DNA of 28,358 nt from a virus. The notes beneath the pieces were generated by a model. It had not been told where the DNA came from. It made no database searches and saw only the letters and a list, made by a program, of their open reading frames with translations. The stretch lies in IMG/VR virus record IMGVR_UViG_3300020471_002216, positions 1-28,358 of that record, one strand, 5' to 3'. Every line of letters begins with the position of its first letter. The first letter of the stretch is position 1. The translations under genes were made by a program, and so were the position numbers. Shown here piece after piece: positions 16,146 through 24,830 of the stretch.

Positions 16146-16972
16146 AAATCTTTGGTTATATCTACGAGTGTTAAAGGGATTTTATGGATGTGAAAATGCC
16201 ATTTATAAAGTTTGTGATTGTCTATGCATAAGTGTCGAGGCCATTTCAATAAATTTTTACTTTGATTATTTTTTTCTTTTAGCATTTCATTACTGAATTC
16301 TTCTTCAGCATTACTCTCTACCCAACCATTTAAGCAGGAATTTACATAATCACTATTTTTTTGATAATAGTCAAACATAAAATCATATAAGTTTCCAACG
16401 ATTGTCATGTTACAACTATTAGAATAAAACCAATGATCAGGTATACCATGATTAAATTGATCCCAAAATGCACAATGTAAATTGTTCATGTCCGAATCTA
16501 ATAGTAAATTAAAGTTGGTTGCATAATATTTTTGAGGACAATGTTTGCCACGGGTTCCTAAATCAAACCTAGCTAGTATGGTGCAATCATATTGAAAATC
16601 GTTTTCAGTTTCAAAATTATTTTTAATATCTATGACTTTTTTTCTAGAATATAAAAAGCTTAAAGTTCTCGATATTACGTTATTTTTTAAATCTCCAAGT
16701 GAATTTCTATTTATCCCTTCATCAAACCACTCTTGATTTTTGCATATTTCTTGTCTTGAAAAATCTATTTGTTCTTCAAAGATTTTATCCTTTGTTAAGC
16801 TACCATAAAGATTATTATACTCTTGTATATTTTTTGTGTCCCAGCTATGAGTAAAAATATCTACTTGGTTATTAAGTAATATTTTTTTATTAATATACTC
16901 AAATGCGTGATGGAAAGCTGATAGTCCACCAGAGTTTTCCATATACCCGTGTAGACACAAGGCTATTTTCAT
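16142..16972 (-). CDS. Putative glycosyltransferase (HSWD-type), unknown acceptor
   Basis: A 276-aa protein. The opening MKIALCLHGYMENSGGLSAF, the VDIFTHSWDT segment and the acidic YDCTILARFDLG (D-x-D-like after a hydrophobic strand) match a pattern I recognise from uncharacterised glycosyltransferase-like proteins of phages and giant viruses. A later SDMNNLHCAFWDQFNHGIPD region is probably the acceptor loop. No membrane segment. It overlaps both neighbours by 4 nt. Confidence 0.62.
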   Translation of the reverse strand: MKIALCLHGYMENSGGLSAFHHAFEYINKKILLNNQVDIFTHSWDTKNIQEYNNLYGSLTKDKIFEEQIDFSRQEICKNQEWFDEGINRNSLGDLKNNVISRTLSFLYSRKKVIDIKNNFETENDFQYDCTILARFDLGTRGKHCPQKYYATNFNLLLDSDMNNLHCAFWDQFNHGIPDHWFYSNSCNMTIVGNLYDFMFDYYQKNSDYVNSCLNGWVESNAEEEFSNEMLKEKNNQSKNLLKWPRHLCIDNHKLYKWHFHIHKIPLTLVDITKDL

Positions 16973-17568
16973 TTGTTGAAAATTGTAAATTCGGTTAGGT
17001 CTCTGTAGTCTGGTTCTTCTACTTGATCCTCTGCATGTTTAGGGTATACCCCAAGTAGCATCATTCCTCTAGCTGCCCATTCTGGGGTAATATATGAATT
17101 ATAGCCCATGAACTCAGGGTCATCTTCATAATAAGAAGTTTTTTCGTGTCTACCAGACCATCTAAGTTTTTTTAAGGCTTCGTAAGCTTCAGTGCTATCA
17201 GTTAAAACCATACCACCTTTACCAATCTTTAAAGGTTTTTTAATACCAAAAGATAAGCACATTAAAGTATCTTTTATGTACATACCAGAAGTTAATCTTT
17301 TAGCTGCATCATAAATAGGGTAAGGTTTAAGTTGGTAAATACCTTTCCATTTTGTATCTTCAAAAACAAGTTTACCCCCCGACTGCTTTATGGATTGAGG
17401 TACTGATATATATGTTCTTTTAGGTATTGTTACTTCATCCACTTTAAGGTAGTCACAACACATTCTTATTGCGTTAGTGCAGTTATCACAAGAAACTGCG
17501 TATTTAGCTCCCGTATATTCAGCCATGTTCTCTTCGAACATTTCTACTACTTTTTGAGGATTATTCAT
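16969..17568 (-). CDS. Compact DegT/DnrJ/EryC1/StrS-type sugar aminotransferase
   Basis: A PLP-dependent sugar aminotransferase of only 199 aa, where the family is usually 370-400. It keeps the N-terminal large-domain signatures: FEENMAEYTGAKYAVS, YDAAKRL with the PLP-nitrogen Asp (D87), and CLSFGIKKPLKIGKGGM with the Schiff-base lysine, probably K111. It ends soon after the GYNSYITPEWAA segment and lacks the C-terminal domain. The frame is open and tightly coupled to its neighbours, so this looks like a stable short form, not a decaying gene. Together with rfbB it could make a 4-amino-4,6-dideoxy sugar, acylated by the adjacent GNAT enzyme. Confidence 0.75.
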   Translation of the reverse strand: MNNPQKVVEMFEENMAEYTGAKYAVSCDNCTNAIRMCCDYLKVDEVTIPKRTYISVPQSIKQSGGKLVFEDTKWKGIYQLKPYPIYDAAKRLTSGMYIKDTLMCLSFGIKKPLKIGKGGMVLTDSTEAYEALKKLRWSGRHEKTSYYEDDPEFMGYNSYITPEWAARGMMLLGVYPKHAEDQVEEPDYRDLTEFTIFNK

Positions 17569-17959
17569 TTTCTAAAATAACACATTCAAACTTTTTCTTC
17601 CAACCTAAAGACAAGAAAGTATTTATGCTGGCCTCATTACCCTTTTTAGCTTGAGCCCTCATTTTAGTTTCTGGAAAAAAATCTATTAAACATTTTAACA
17701 TTTTTTTTGCTACTCCTTTTTTTCTATGTTCTGGGGAAACAGCTAATCTGACATCACCTCTTACATGTCCAATAAATCCGATTCTTTCTCCGCTTTCGCC
17801 AAAAGCTATTAAATGATTTTCCCCATGTTTGCTCATAAATAATTCATGCTCTTTAGTGGTAATCTCTTCATTAGAAAAGAAACCGTCTGAACATTGATTT
17901 CTTAACAATCTTATAAAATCCCAATCTTTATTTTCAGATTTTTTTATTACTAATTCCAT
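17561..17959 (-). CDS. GNAT-family N-acetyltransferase
   Basis: I prefer ATG 17959 (132 aa, starting MELVIKK), which overlaps the previous stop by 10 nt; the longer frame to 17995 would overlap by 46 nt. The GNAT core is clear: DVRLAVSPEHRKKGVAKKML holds the acetyl-CoA pyrophosphate loop (motif A R/Q-x-x-G-x-A), followed by MRAQAKKGNEASINTFLSLG, the typical motif B. It transfers an acetyl group from acetyl-CoA to an amine, here plausibly the amino-sugar made by the adjacent aminotransferase. Confidence 0.83.
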   Translation of the reverse strand: MELVIKKSENKDWDFIRLLRNQCSDGFFSNEEITTKEHELFMSKHGENHLIAFGESGERIGFIGHVRGDVRLAVSPEHRKKGVAKKMLKCLIDFFPETKMRAQAKKGNEASINTFLSLGWKKKFECVILENE

Positions 17960-18750
17960 ATATCCACTTCGTTCGATAGAGTTCGGTGATTCCAATACAT
18001 ATTTAAGTATCCTCTATAGTAACAGCCCTTGAGATTCAAGTGGTAACCTAATGATGAACCAATGTCTATGTATTGATTATTATCATAATTTTTAAATAAT
18101 TCATATATCATATAATTACTTAACGTAGCGGCAGCAAACAAGAATACATGATCTTTAATATTATTTTCTTCTACCCAATTCTTAGCTTCTTCTACTAGAC
18201 CATAATTGTTTACCATGCAATTAGTGCCACATTTAAAATCTTTTACTACCTCAAATGGCAGATTAGTAAAGTCTGCATTCTCATTACAGATCATCACTAT
18301 TTTTTTATTAGAAAATTCTGGCAAGATTTCCGTCACAAATCTATGATAATTTGCATTTATCATTAAATTAGAAAAGGACAAGTGGTCATCGTCGCCTTCT
18401 CCATATAGCTCGGTACAAAATTTCCAAGACACATCGCCATAAGATGCGTTTTGTGCAGGTATGCCTTTAAAATAATTTTCTTTTCTGAACTTAAAAGCTT
18501 CTACTAATTTTTGATGAAAAAAGGTATGCTTCTCTGGATAAAACTCTTTTTGTTCTTCTGGTAAATATTGACCATTAAACCTTGTATCGTCTCCATGCAA
18601 ATCACCTTGTATAAAGTAGCTGTCAGCTAAAACCACTACATTATTTTGTAAGACTGTTACTTCGCCATCTGAAAATCGAGAAAAAGCAAAAGGAGTCTTA
18701 TTGACTATTAAATCTTTTATTTTATCAAATTCTTTTGTAAAGTCTTTCAT
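17950..18750 (-). CDS. GT-D-type glycosyltransferase (DUF1792-like)
   Basis: The start is placed at ATG 18750 (266 aa), giving an ATGA overlap with the SDR stop; the longer frame begins at 18771. The FAFSRFSDGEVTVL motif near the N-terminus and the late DIGSSLGYHLNL segment match the GT-D fold family (DUF1792), where a D-x-E pair after the first strands serves the nucleotide-sugar site. These enzymes add hexoses in streptococcal glycoprotein and polysaccharide assembly. A KIVMICNENAD strand and a VFLFAAATLSNYM strand fit a Rossmann core. Confidence 0.68.
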   Translation of the reverse strand: MKDFTKEFDKIKDLIVNKTPFAFSRFSDGEVTVLQNNVVVLADSYFIQGDLHGDDTRFNGQYLPEEQKEFYPEKHTFFHQKLVEAFKFRKENYFKGIPAQNASYGDVSWKFCTELYGEGDDDHLSFSNLMINANYHRFVTEILPEFSNKKIVMICNENADFTNLPFEVVKDFKCGTNCMVNNYGLVEEAKNWVEENNIKDHVFLFAAATLSNYMIYELFKNYDNNQYIDIGSSLGYHLNLKGCYYRGYLNMYWNHRTLSNEVDIWN

Positions 18751-19796
18751 GAGTAGTTTTTCTGTGCCCAAGAATAAATTCTGGATAGCGACTCTTCTAA
18801 ATCTATATCCAAACTGTAGTCTAATTCATTTTTAATTTTATCGACTGAAGGACACCTTCTTTTTGGTTCATGTTTATAAACAATGGGTCTTTCTACTAAT
18901 TCTACTATATCTTTTTTGCCACATACTTTTTCAACAAGTTTAGCCAATTCTATCATTGAAATTTCGTTTTCTGGATTACCAATGTGGTAAAGAATATCTT
19001 TTCCTTTCGTTAAAACCTTTATGCAGCCCGCCATAAAATCCCCGTACCAACAGAATGTCCTTGTCTGAGTACCAGGAGCATAAACATTAATTTTTTCCTC
19101 TCTAATGCATTTAGACATGAAGTTTGGTATTACTCTTTTGTCGTGCTGTCTAAAATAACCTACTACATTAAATGGCCTTACTATTTTGCAATCTAAATTA
19201 AATTGATCCCTAAAAACATAAGATAAAGTTTCTATGTACATTTTAGTTACATCGTAACACGATCTTTTATCTAGGGTCTTAACTGATGGCGTGTAGGACT
19301 CATCCGTAGGTATAAACTCCGCAGGAGGAGTACCCAATACCTCAGAAGAAGAGAAATTTAGGATTCTAGAATTATGCTGTAAAGCTAGCTCTAATAAATT
19401 TTTAGTTCCCACAGTGGAGACCTCCATAGTCTCAATCGGAAACCTTTCATAAAAATAAGGACTTGCACATCCACTACAATTAATTATGAAATCAATTTTT
19501 TCTTTATGAAGTTTTAAACTTAAATCTGTAATTAAGTCATGATCAATATTAATTAAGTTTTGATCTTCAAGATGTTTGTCGTTTTGTCTTCCTAAATAAT
19601 TGTCTACAGAGATAATTTTACATGGATAAGAGAATTTTTCTCCATTGAGGTACAAAAAGTATTTAACAAATAAAGAGCCTAAAAATCCAGCGCCTCCGCA
19701 GACAAGCACAGTTTTACCCTCAAAGTCATAACAGTTATATTCTGTTTTTTTGTAAACTTCTTCGAAATCTCTTATAAAGTTTTTTTCTAATTGCAT
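18747..19796 (-). CDS. NAD-dependent sugar epimerase/decarboxylase (UXS-like extended SDR)
   Basis: A 349-aa extended SDR with NAD site VCGGAGFLGS (residues 32-41) and the catalytic Tyr-x3-Lys in RSCYDVTKMYIETL. Several segments parallel UDP-glucuronate decarboxylase: RSCYD before the catalytic pair, a VRPFNVVGYF strand, RTFCWYGDFMAG and HEPKRRCPSVDKI. UXS makes UDP-xylose from UDP-glucuronate; another epimerase or dehydratase of a nucleotide sugar is possible. It overlaps the preceding glycosyltransferase by 10 nt and the following one by 4 nt. Confidence 0.83.
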   Translation of the reverse strand: MQLEKNFIRDFEEVYKKTEYNCYDFEGKTVLVCGGAGFLGSLFVKYFLYLNGEKFSYPCKIISVDNYLGRQNDKHLEDQNLINIDHDLITDLSLKLHKEKIDFIINCSGCASPYFYERFPIETMEVSTVGTKNLLELALQHNSRILNFSSSEVLGTPPAEFIPTDESYTPSVKTLDKRSCYDVTKMYIETLSYVFRDQFNLDCKIVRPFNVVGYFRQHDKRVIPNFMSKCIREEKINVYAPGTQTRTFCWYGDFMAGCIKVLTKGKDILYHIGNPENEISMIELAKLVEKVCGKKDIVELVERPIVYKHEPKRRCPSVDKIKNELDYSLDIDLEESLSRIYSWAQKNYS

Positions 19797-20722
19797 TTTA
19801 TATATTCTTTGAAATCATTTTTATCATCATAAAACCAAGTGCTAGCTTCGGCAAGGTCTCTTTCAATATCTAGCTTTAAATTTTCCCACCGTGGGCCCTT
19901 GGGGTCAGTCACTACCATATCCGAGGGAATAGTTGATAAAGACCTAAGTTTATCACCATCTTTAATTAATTCCCTCCATTGTTCCACTCTTTCTTCTAAA
20001 GTGCCTTGTGGTGGATTTCCTTTACAAAACACGCCTGAAAGACCTACGTGCATAGACCTACATTGATCTGGCTTTAAAGCGAATAAATTATTATCAAGCA
20101 TCATCCTTTCAAGCGAACCGTCGTGATGAGTATGCTCGTGAGGAGCTATTCTCAAATTATTAAATCTAATCATATTAAACTTTATAGGATCAGAGAAAAA
20201 TAATTCATTTTCAAGATAAGGACTAATATAGTTGTCTATAGCTTTTACTGAAATGCAAGATGGAGAGGTTAGTTGATAATCTCCAATTAATATATCTCCA
20301 CGACCATTCATTTCGGCCTCGGCTCTTCTTTTGTGAGCTATGGCAAATATCCTATCATATTTAGATAAATACTCTTCATAACACACTCTATTAAATCTTA
20401 AATAATCTTCAGTGGGAATCATGTCCTCTTCGCCCACTATTACGAACTCGTCTGCTTCAGCCGCAGACATAGGATATAAACTTAAAATATTGTGGAATCC
20501 CGTGATTGGACAATCAATCTTCTGCTTAACGTAAAGCTTGGTATCTACGTTTGGATTTCTTTTTTTAAAGTCTTCGATTACTTTATTTTCTTCGGGGTCA
20601 TAGCCTTCTTCAGTGTGAAATCTTAATTTATAGTTTTCAAGCTCTCCAGACTTCTCTAGCTGTTCTAAATATAGAAATAGCAAGTCAGGCTTGTTATAAA
20701 TTGTTATTGCTATAACATTCAT
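19787..20722 (-). CDS. GT-A-fold glycosyltransferase
   Basis: A 311-aa protein starting with a GT-A strand (MNVIAITIYNKPDLLFLYLEQL), followed by ADEFVIVGEEDMIPTEDYL, in which the E-E-D triplet occupies the place of the metal-binding D-x-D. RFNNLRIAPHEHTHHDG may supply the late histidine ligand. The pattern is GT13/GT2-like, but the family is not certain. No membrane segment. Its start overlaps the last base of the UDP-GlcNAc 2-epimerase stop, and the UXS-like SDR follows with a 10-nt overlap. Confidence 0.7.
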   Translation of the reverse strand: MNVIAITIYNKPDLLFLYLEQLEKSGELENYKLRFHTEEGYDPEENKVIEDFKKRNPNVDTKLYVKQKIDCPITGFHNILSLYPMSAAEADEFVIVGEEDMIPTEDYLRFNRVCYEEYLSKYDRIFAIAHKRRAEAEMNGRGDILIGDYQLTSPSCISVKAIDNYISPYLENELFFSDPIKFNMIRFNNLRIAPHEHTHHDGSLERMMLDNNLFALKPDQCRSMHVGLSGVFCKGNPPQGTLEERVEQWRELIKDGDKLRSLSTIPSDMVVTDPKGPRWENLKLDIERDLAEASTWFYDDKNDFKEYIKCN

Positions 20723-21717
20723 TAATTAAAAAACTTGAGACTTTTTACAACCCCTTCAGAGGCTTTACCATCCCCATAAGGACATTTAGCATTCACTTGG
20801 TAATCATAAACTAAATCATTAAATATTTTATTTAGATCGGAAGGGCTTGGGCACATGAAACTATGAACACCTATACTCTCTTTCCTTTCCGTAGTCTTTC
20901 TGCATACTATTACTTTTTTGTTTAGAAAGGAAGCTTCTTCTTGAATTCCTCCGCTATCACTAATTATAAGTTTACAATTAGCTATTTCTTTGATCATTTG
21001 ATCATACGAAAGAGGTTCAAGTATTTGAACGTTTTTTAAAAAAATTCTACATTCTTGGACTCTTGGGTTTGGGTGTAAGGGTATTTTAAATCGTAGATTT
21101 CTGTGCTGTTCTGCGAGTTTTGATATCTCTTGAAACCATTCTGGTAAACTATCATGATTTTCTCTTCTGTGCATTGTCACTAAAACAGTTTCGCCGTAAT
21201 AAGAGTTTACGTTGAGTAAATTATCTAGAACAGTGTTTCCAACTGTAGTGATTGACCCGCTTACTTTCTCTTCTTTTAGACCTGTAGAATTTGCTGAAGT
21301 TGGGCAAAGGTTTACGGAGGCTATTCTAGATATCATTTGTCTGTAAGCTTCCTCTGGGAAAGGATTATCTAAATCGTAAGAACGAAGCCCCGCTTCTAGA
21401 TGAATCACTTTTACCTTTCTATTGTAAGCCGCTAAAGCCACCGCATAAGCTGACGCCGTATCACCCTGAACTAAAACGTAGTCAAAATCTTCCCATTCTA
21501 CATCACTAACAAGAATATTAGCTATTACTTCATTTAATCTATTATGATTACCTTCAGGAATACTAATCTCATAATCAAATTTATTTTGTTGTATTAAGTC
21601 AACATGCTGACCAGTAAATAAAGTATTATAAATTATTCCAGATTTTTCAAAAGCATTGAATAATGGCTTTATTTTTATCCATTCAGGTCTAGTGCCAAAT
21701 GCAATTAGAATTTTCAT
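20722..21717 (-). CDS. wecB: UDP-N-acetylglucosamine 2-epimerase (non-hydrolysing)
   Basis: Interconverts UDP-GlcNAc and UDP-ManNAc. Family signatures include FGTRPEWIKIKPL (residues 8-20), VQGDTAS (D86), HLEAGLRS (E108, R112), FPEEAYRQMIS, VTMHRRENH with the catalytic-region histidine, HPNP, and SDSGGIQEEAS for UDP binding. At 331 aa it is about 45 residues shorter than E. coli WecB, mostly at the ends and loops. No UDP-ManNAc dehydrogenase is seen in the window, so the product may go directly to a glycosyltransferase or to a pathway encoded elsewhere. Confidence 0.92.
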   Translation of the reverse strand: MKILIAFGTRPEWIKIKPLFNAFEKSGIIYNTLFTGQHVDLIQQNKFDYEISIPEGNHNRLNEVIANILVSDVEWEDFDYVLVQGDTASAYAVALAAYNRKVKVIHLEAGLRSYDLDNPFPEEAYRQMISRIASVNLCPTSANSTGLKEEKVSGSITTVGNTVLDNLLNVNSYYGETVLVTMHRRENHDSLPEWFQEISKLAEQHRNLRFKIPLHPNPRVQECRIFLKNVQILEPLSYDQMIKEIANCKLIISDSGGIQEEASFLNKKVIVCRKTTERKESIGVHSFMCPSPSDLNKIFNDLVYDYQVNAKCPYGDGKASEGVVKSLKFFN

Positions 21718-22448
21718 TAAATATTTATTAATTTAAAACCCTTGCTCACGATGTCTTTTAAAGCTTGCCCAAAGTGAGTGCCGTGATAGTTAACTGAGAT
21801 CGCGTGTTTATCTACTCCAAATTTATAAGCAAATTCTGGATTTGATCCCCACATTTCTAAGTCGTCTTGCGGATGAGGGGGAACGTAAGTAGCAAGCCCT
21901 AAATGCTTTTGTATGGCGTATGAAAAATACATATCTTCGCCGCACACCTTACTTTGTGGTTGGGGAGCTTCAGACCAAAAGGCTCCAAGCCATTCTCTTT
22001 TAAAAAACCAACTGTGACCAACTATGTCAACTTGTTCAGTCTTTTCATTTGGTTTGGCCCAACCATGTTGAGTATAGCTTTGATAGTCTAAATCGTTGAA
22101 TATAACGCCGTTTGTGCCGAGTAGGCCATTATACTCCTCAATCGTATTTAAACAGCTCTCAAGCCATTTTGAACCTGGTATGGTATCATCATCAAACACG
22201 CATACATATTCTGTTTCGGCATTTAGTGCATAAGCGAATCTAGCCCAAACCCCAAAATTCTGATTGTTCATGCTAACTATACAGCTTTTCAATAAATCAT
22301 AATCAAAAGGACATTCATTCGTAGCGCCATTTTGCCAAAACATAACGCTCGCAGGAGTTACAGTTTGCCTTTTGATAGATTCTATTTGAGCCTTTAACGC
22401 ATGGGGTCTTCTAAATCCATTTAATATAACGGTAACATTTTTACTCAT
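21717..22448 (-). CDS. GT2-like glycosyltransferase
   Basis: A 243-aa GT-A enzyme. The N-terminal TVILNGFRRPHALKAQIESI and IKRQTVTPASVMFWQNG are typical GT2 strands, and VCVFDDDTIPGSKWLESCL carries the metal-binding acidic motif (DDD). A late GEDMYFSYAIQKHLG segment resembles the family's E-D acceptor helix. It starts inside the end of the preceding epimerase/reductase gene (8-nt overlap) and is soluble. Donor and acceptor are unknown. Confidence 0.83.
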   Translation of the reverse strand: MSKNVTVILNGFRRPHALKAQIESIKRQTVTPASVMFWQNGATNECPFDYDLLKSCIVSMNNQNFGVWARFAYALNAETEYVCVFDDDTIPGSKWLESCLNTIEEYNGLLGTNGVIFNDLDYQSYTQHGWAKPNEKTEQVDIVGHSWFFKREWLGAFWSEAPQPQSKVCGEDMYFSYAIQKHLGLATYVPPHPQDDLEMWGSNPEFAYKFGVDKHAISVNYHGTHFGQALKDIVSKGFKLINI

Positions 22449-23310
22449 TTTTCCAGTTTTTCAAACAGTCTTCAACTGCTTCAATGCTAGCCTTGACTTT
22501 GAAGCCTGAATTTATTAATTTTGAATTATCCAAAACACAATTTGATCGTGGAGCTTTTACATCAATATTTTTATAAAATTCTTTTTCAGTTAAAATATCA
22601 TAAGAATCAATAAGTTTGTATTCCTTTAATAACTCAGCAACTTGCTCGGTATTAACTGGATCAGTGTTTACGATATTATATATACCATAATCACATTTTT
22701 CTTTTGCTAAATGGATACAGGCTTGGACAAATTCTTTTCTATGACTAATAGAATTAACAGCGCCTAATAATTTTTCATAATTTTGTAATTTACTTAAGTA
22801 ATTACGAGGACTATCAATATTATCGAAAGGTATCCTTAATCTTGCTATATAAGACTTTTCCCATGTAGATTCGATAATTGATTCAGCTATTGTTTTCGTG
22901 TTACTATAAAAGCTGCCTGTTATTTCAGAAAGAGCATGAAAGTTAGGCTCATCCTCTTCAGTGAAGCCCGCTCCATTATTATCACCAGTATAAATACACC
23001 CAGAAGAAATATGTAATAGAGTAGCGTTTGTTATCGAGCAAGCGGTGGCAACAGTCTTGGCTAATTCGACGTTGCCTTTATAACATTCGTCTTTATTATC
23101 TTCGCAAGCGTCTACATTGGGTTTGCCTGTATAACCTGCACAATTAATCAATACAGATATACCATTATTATCAATAAGCTCTGCTAAATCTTTTAAAGAA
23201 TAATAATTATCTTTTTTTCTACTAAATTCTCTAAATGATACGTTTTGATCAATAAGCTCTTGAACAAAGGCTTGGCCTATATAACCTGATGCTCCTAATA
23301 TTCCAATCAT
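22441..23310 (-). CDS. Bifunctional dTDP/UDP-4-keto-6-deoxyglucose 3,5-epimerase/4-reductase-like (RmlD-type SDR)
   Basis: A 289-aa SDR with cofactor site LGASGYIGQ (residues 5-13) and catalytic Y135-x3-K139 in SFYSNTK. The stretches CAGYTGKPNVDACED, SSGCIYTGD, FTEEDEPNF and PFDNIDSPRNYLSKLQNYEK closely resemble the plant NRS/ER enzyme and its giant-virus relatives, which both epimerise and reduce the 4-keto sugar to L-rhamnose. With rfbA and rfbB this would complete dTDP-L-rhamnose without a separate rmlC, which is not seen here. A monofunctional RmlD is the alternative. The ATG overlaps the stop of the TnpB-like/Cas12 gene (ATGA). Confidence 0.82.
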   Translation of the reverse strand: MIGILGASGYIGQAFVQELIDQNVSFREFSRKKDNYYSLKDLAELIDNNGISVLINCAGYTGKPNVDACEDNKDECYKGNVELAKTVATACSITNATLLHISSGCIYTGDNNGAGFTEEDEPNFHALSEITGSFYSNTKTIAESIIESTWEKSYIARLRIPFDNIDSPRNYLSKLQNYEKLLGAVNSISHRKEFVQACIHLAKEKCDYGIYNIVNTDPVNTEQVAELLKEYKLIDSYDILTEKEFYKNIDVKAPRSNCVLDNSKLINSGFKVKASIEAVEDCLKNWKNE

Positions 23311-24809
23311 TTAACTTTTGTTTTTTTTCTTTTGGGTTTAGGATTGACTATTCTTACTCCCTCTTGGGCTAAAGTTTTGCAAGCATTAACATCTCGATGA
23401 AGCTGCGCGTCACAGCCGCCGCATTTAAACTTTTTGGTTGATATTGCTAGATTCTCATTCTTATGACCACAAACGTGGCAAATCTGAGTAGAAGCAAAAT
23501 ATTTATCTACCTGAGTAAATACCTTGCCTCTTCTATGAGATTTATATTTAATTTTATCTTTGAGAGCTCCCAATGAAGCGTCTAAGGTAGCACGATTCTG
23601 TAGTCTTTTTAATCCTTGGCCATTTTTAGCATATGAGCCGTTTTCATTTTTTATGGCTTGTTTTTTAGCTGACATTTGTTTTATGTCAAGAGACTCCATT
23701 ACTACGTGAGAAATATTATCATCATTTGTAATTTGATGAGATATTTGATGTTGAAAGTTATCTCTAAGATTAGTAAGTTTTTCGTGAAGCTTATCGCACT
23801 TGTTTTTTGCTTTAAGCCAGTTTTTACCTCCGCATGTTTTTCGACTCATATTTCTGTCTAAGCGCTGTTTCTTGCGAAATATTGTTTTTAAAAATCTAGG
23901 ATTATCAATAATTTCACCTTTATCATCAGATTTTCCTGTTGCCTTAGTAAGATAATTATCTCCTACCCCCAAGTCAATACCTAAAGTTTTATTAAGGGTT
24001 ACTTTTTTTGGAGGCTCGGGAAAAGCCACGCTTTGCCTAAAGTTTATGGTGATAAAGTATTTGCCTGTTTTGGTGCGTTCGACGGTTGCGGTTTTTACTT
24101 CGCCGTCTATTATTCTGTGGGCTCTGAATTTTTGAGGAGCTTTCTTTAGTAGGGGAAATGTAACGGCGTTATTTTCAAAATCAACTTTAACACTGTCAAA
24201 AGTACAAGACTGTTTTGTCCATCTACCTTTAAATGAGGGTTTGCCCGTGTCACTTTGGCGTTTATCGAAAAACGCTTTCCATGCATCATCTAAATTTAAA
24301 GCTGTGTGGTAATATGGCTCACCCGAACATTCTTTAAGCCAAGGATACTCTTCTCTTAAAAATTTTATTTGTCTTTTAGCATTAACAATAGCTATCATTT
24401 TATTGGCTTGCTTGGGAACAGCTTCAACCATTTTTTTAGTTTTTTCGTCTTTGACCTTTTTAAGAAGACACCTTTCGGTTTCCAACTCATTGATTTCAGG
24501 ACGTATTGTTTTTAAGATTTCTACTCCTTTATCATAGGGTAAAATTAATTCATCACGTAAACGTTTAAATTCAGAGGCATAAAATTTTTGTTGCTCTTCT
24601 GTGTCTCTGGGCAAAGAGCTTAAATAATCAATGTTTTGCTCTTTAGAATATTTGGAGACGGCTTCATAATAATCATTTTGAAAAGCTAAAAGCCAATTAT
24701 AAATAAAGCGAGTATTACCAAAGCATTGATTTAAATATTTTTTACCTTTTTTATTGGGACGAAGGCGATATTTTACAGGAAGAGTCTCTTCTTTGATTTT
24801 AGTTTTCAT
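23307..24809 (-). CDS. TnpB-like compact Cas12 (type V) RNA-guided nuclease candidate
   Basis: A 500-aa RuvC nuclease. The N-terminus is OrfB_IS605 helix-turn-helix-like (KYRLRPNKKGKKYLNQCFGN, then TRFIYNWLLAF). It carries RuvC-I LGIDLGVGDN (D279), RuvC-II HVVMESLDIKQMS (E372), a zinc ribbon C444/C447 and C463/C466, and RuvC-III LHRDVNACK (D473), so the catalytic triad is intact. ISDra2 TnpB is 408 aa with D191, E278 and D361, so most of the extra length lies before RuvC-I, roughly residues 55-145, as expected for a Cas12-like recognition lobe. The tail is strongly basic. It lies 239 bp from a 22-spacer CRISPR array, and its stop overlaps the next ATG, leaving no room for a TnpB omega-RNA. 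No TnpA or IS ends are seen. Subtype is uncertain (V-U/V-F-like). Confidence 0.85.
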   Translation of the reverse strand: MKTKIKEETLPVKYRLRPNKKGKKYLNQCFGNTRFIYNWLLAFQNDYYEAVSKYSKEQNIDYLSSLPRDTEEQQKFYASEFKRLRDELILPYDKGVEILKTIRPEINELETERCLLKKVKDEKTKKMVEAVPKQANKMIAIVNAKRQIKFLREEYPWLKECSGEPYYHTALNLDDAWKAFFDKRQSDTGKPSFKGRWTKQSCTFDSVKVDFENNAVTFPLLKKAPQKFRAHRIIDGEVKTATVERTKTGKYFITINFRQSVAFPEPPKKVTLNKTLGIDLGVGDNYLTKATGKSDDKGEIIDNPRFLKTIFRKKQRLDRNMSRKTCGGKNWLKAKNKCDKLHEKLTNLRDNFQHQISHQITNDDNISHVVMESLDIKQMSAKKQAIKNENGSYAKNGQGLKRLQNRATLDASLGALKDKIKYKSHRRGKVFTQVDKYFASTQICHVCGHKNENLAISTKKFKCGGCDAQLHRDVNACKTLAQEGVRIVNPKPKRKKTKVK

Positions 24810-24821
24810 AATTACTTATTT
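24792..24821 (+). promoter_or_regulatory. Weak candidate plus-strand promoter for the intergenic RNA
   Basis: TTGATT at 24793-24798, then 17 nt, then TTATTT at 24816-24821 (or TATTTT with 18 nt), would start a plus-strand transcript near 24828-24831, right before the GAGAGGGGG hairpin. It overlaps the first codons of the nuclease gene. AT-richness makes chance matches easy. Confidence 0.2.
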
Positions 24822-24830
24822 TTTAAATTT

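Noticed and set aside
23307-24809. IS200/IS605 insertion sequence
   Set aside because: No TnpA, no recognisable left or right end, and both flanks are tied to neighbours by overlap or array.
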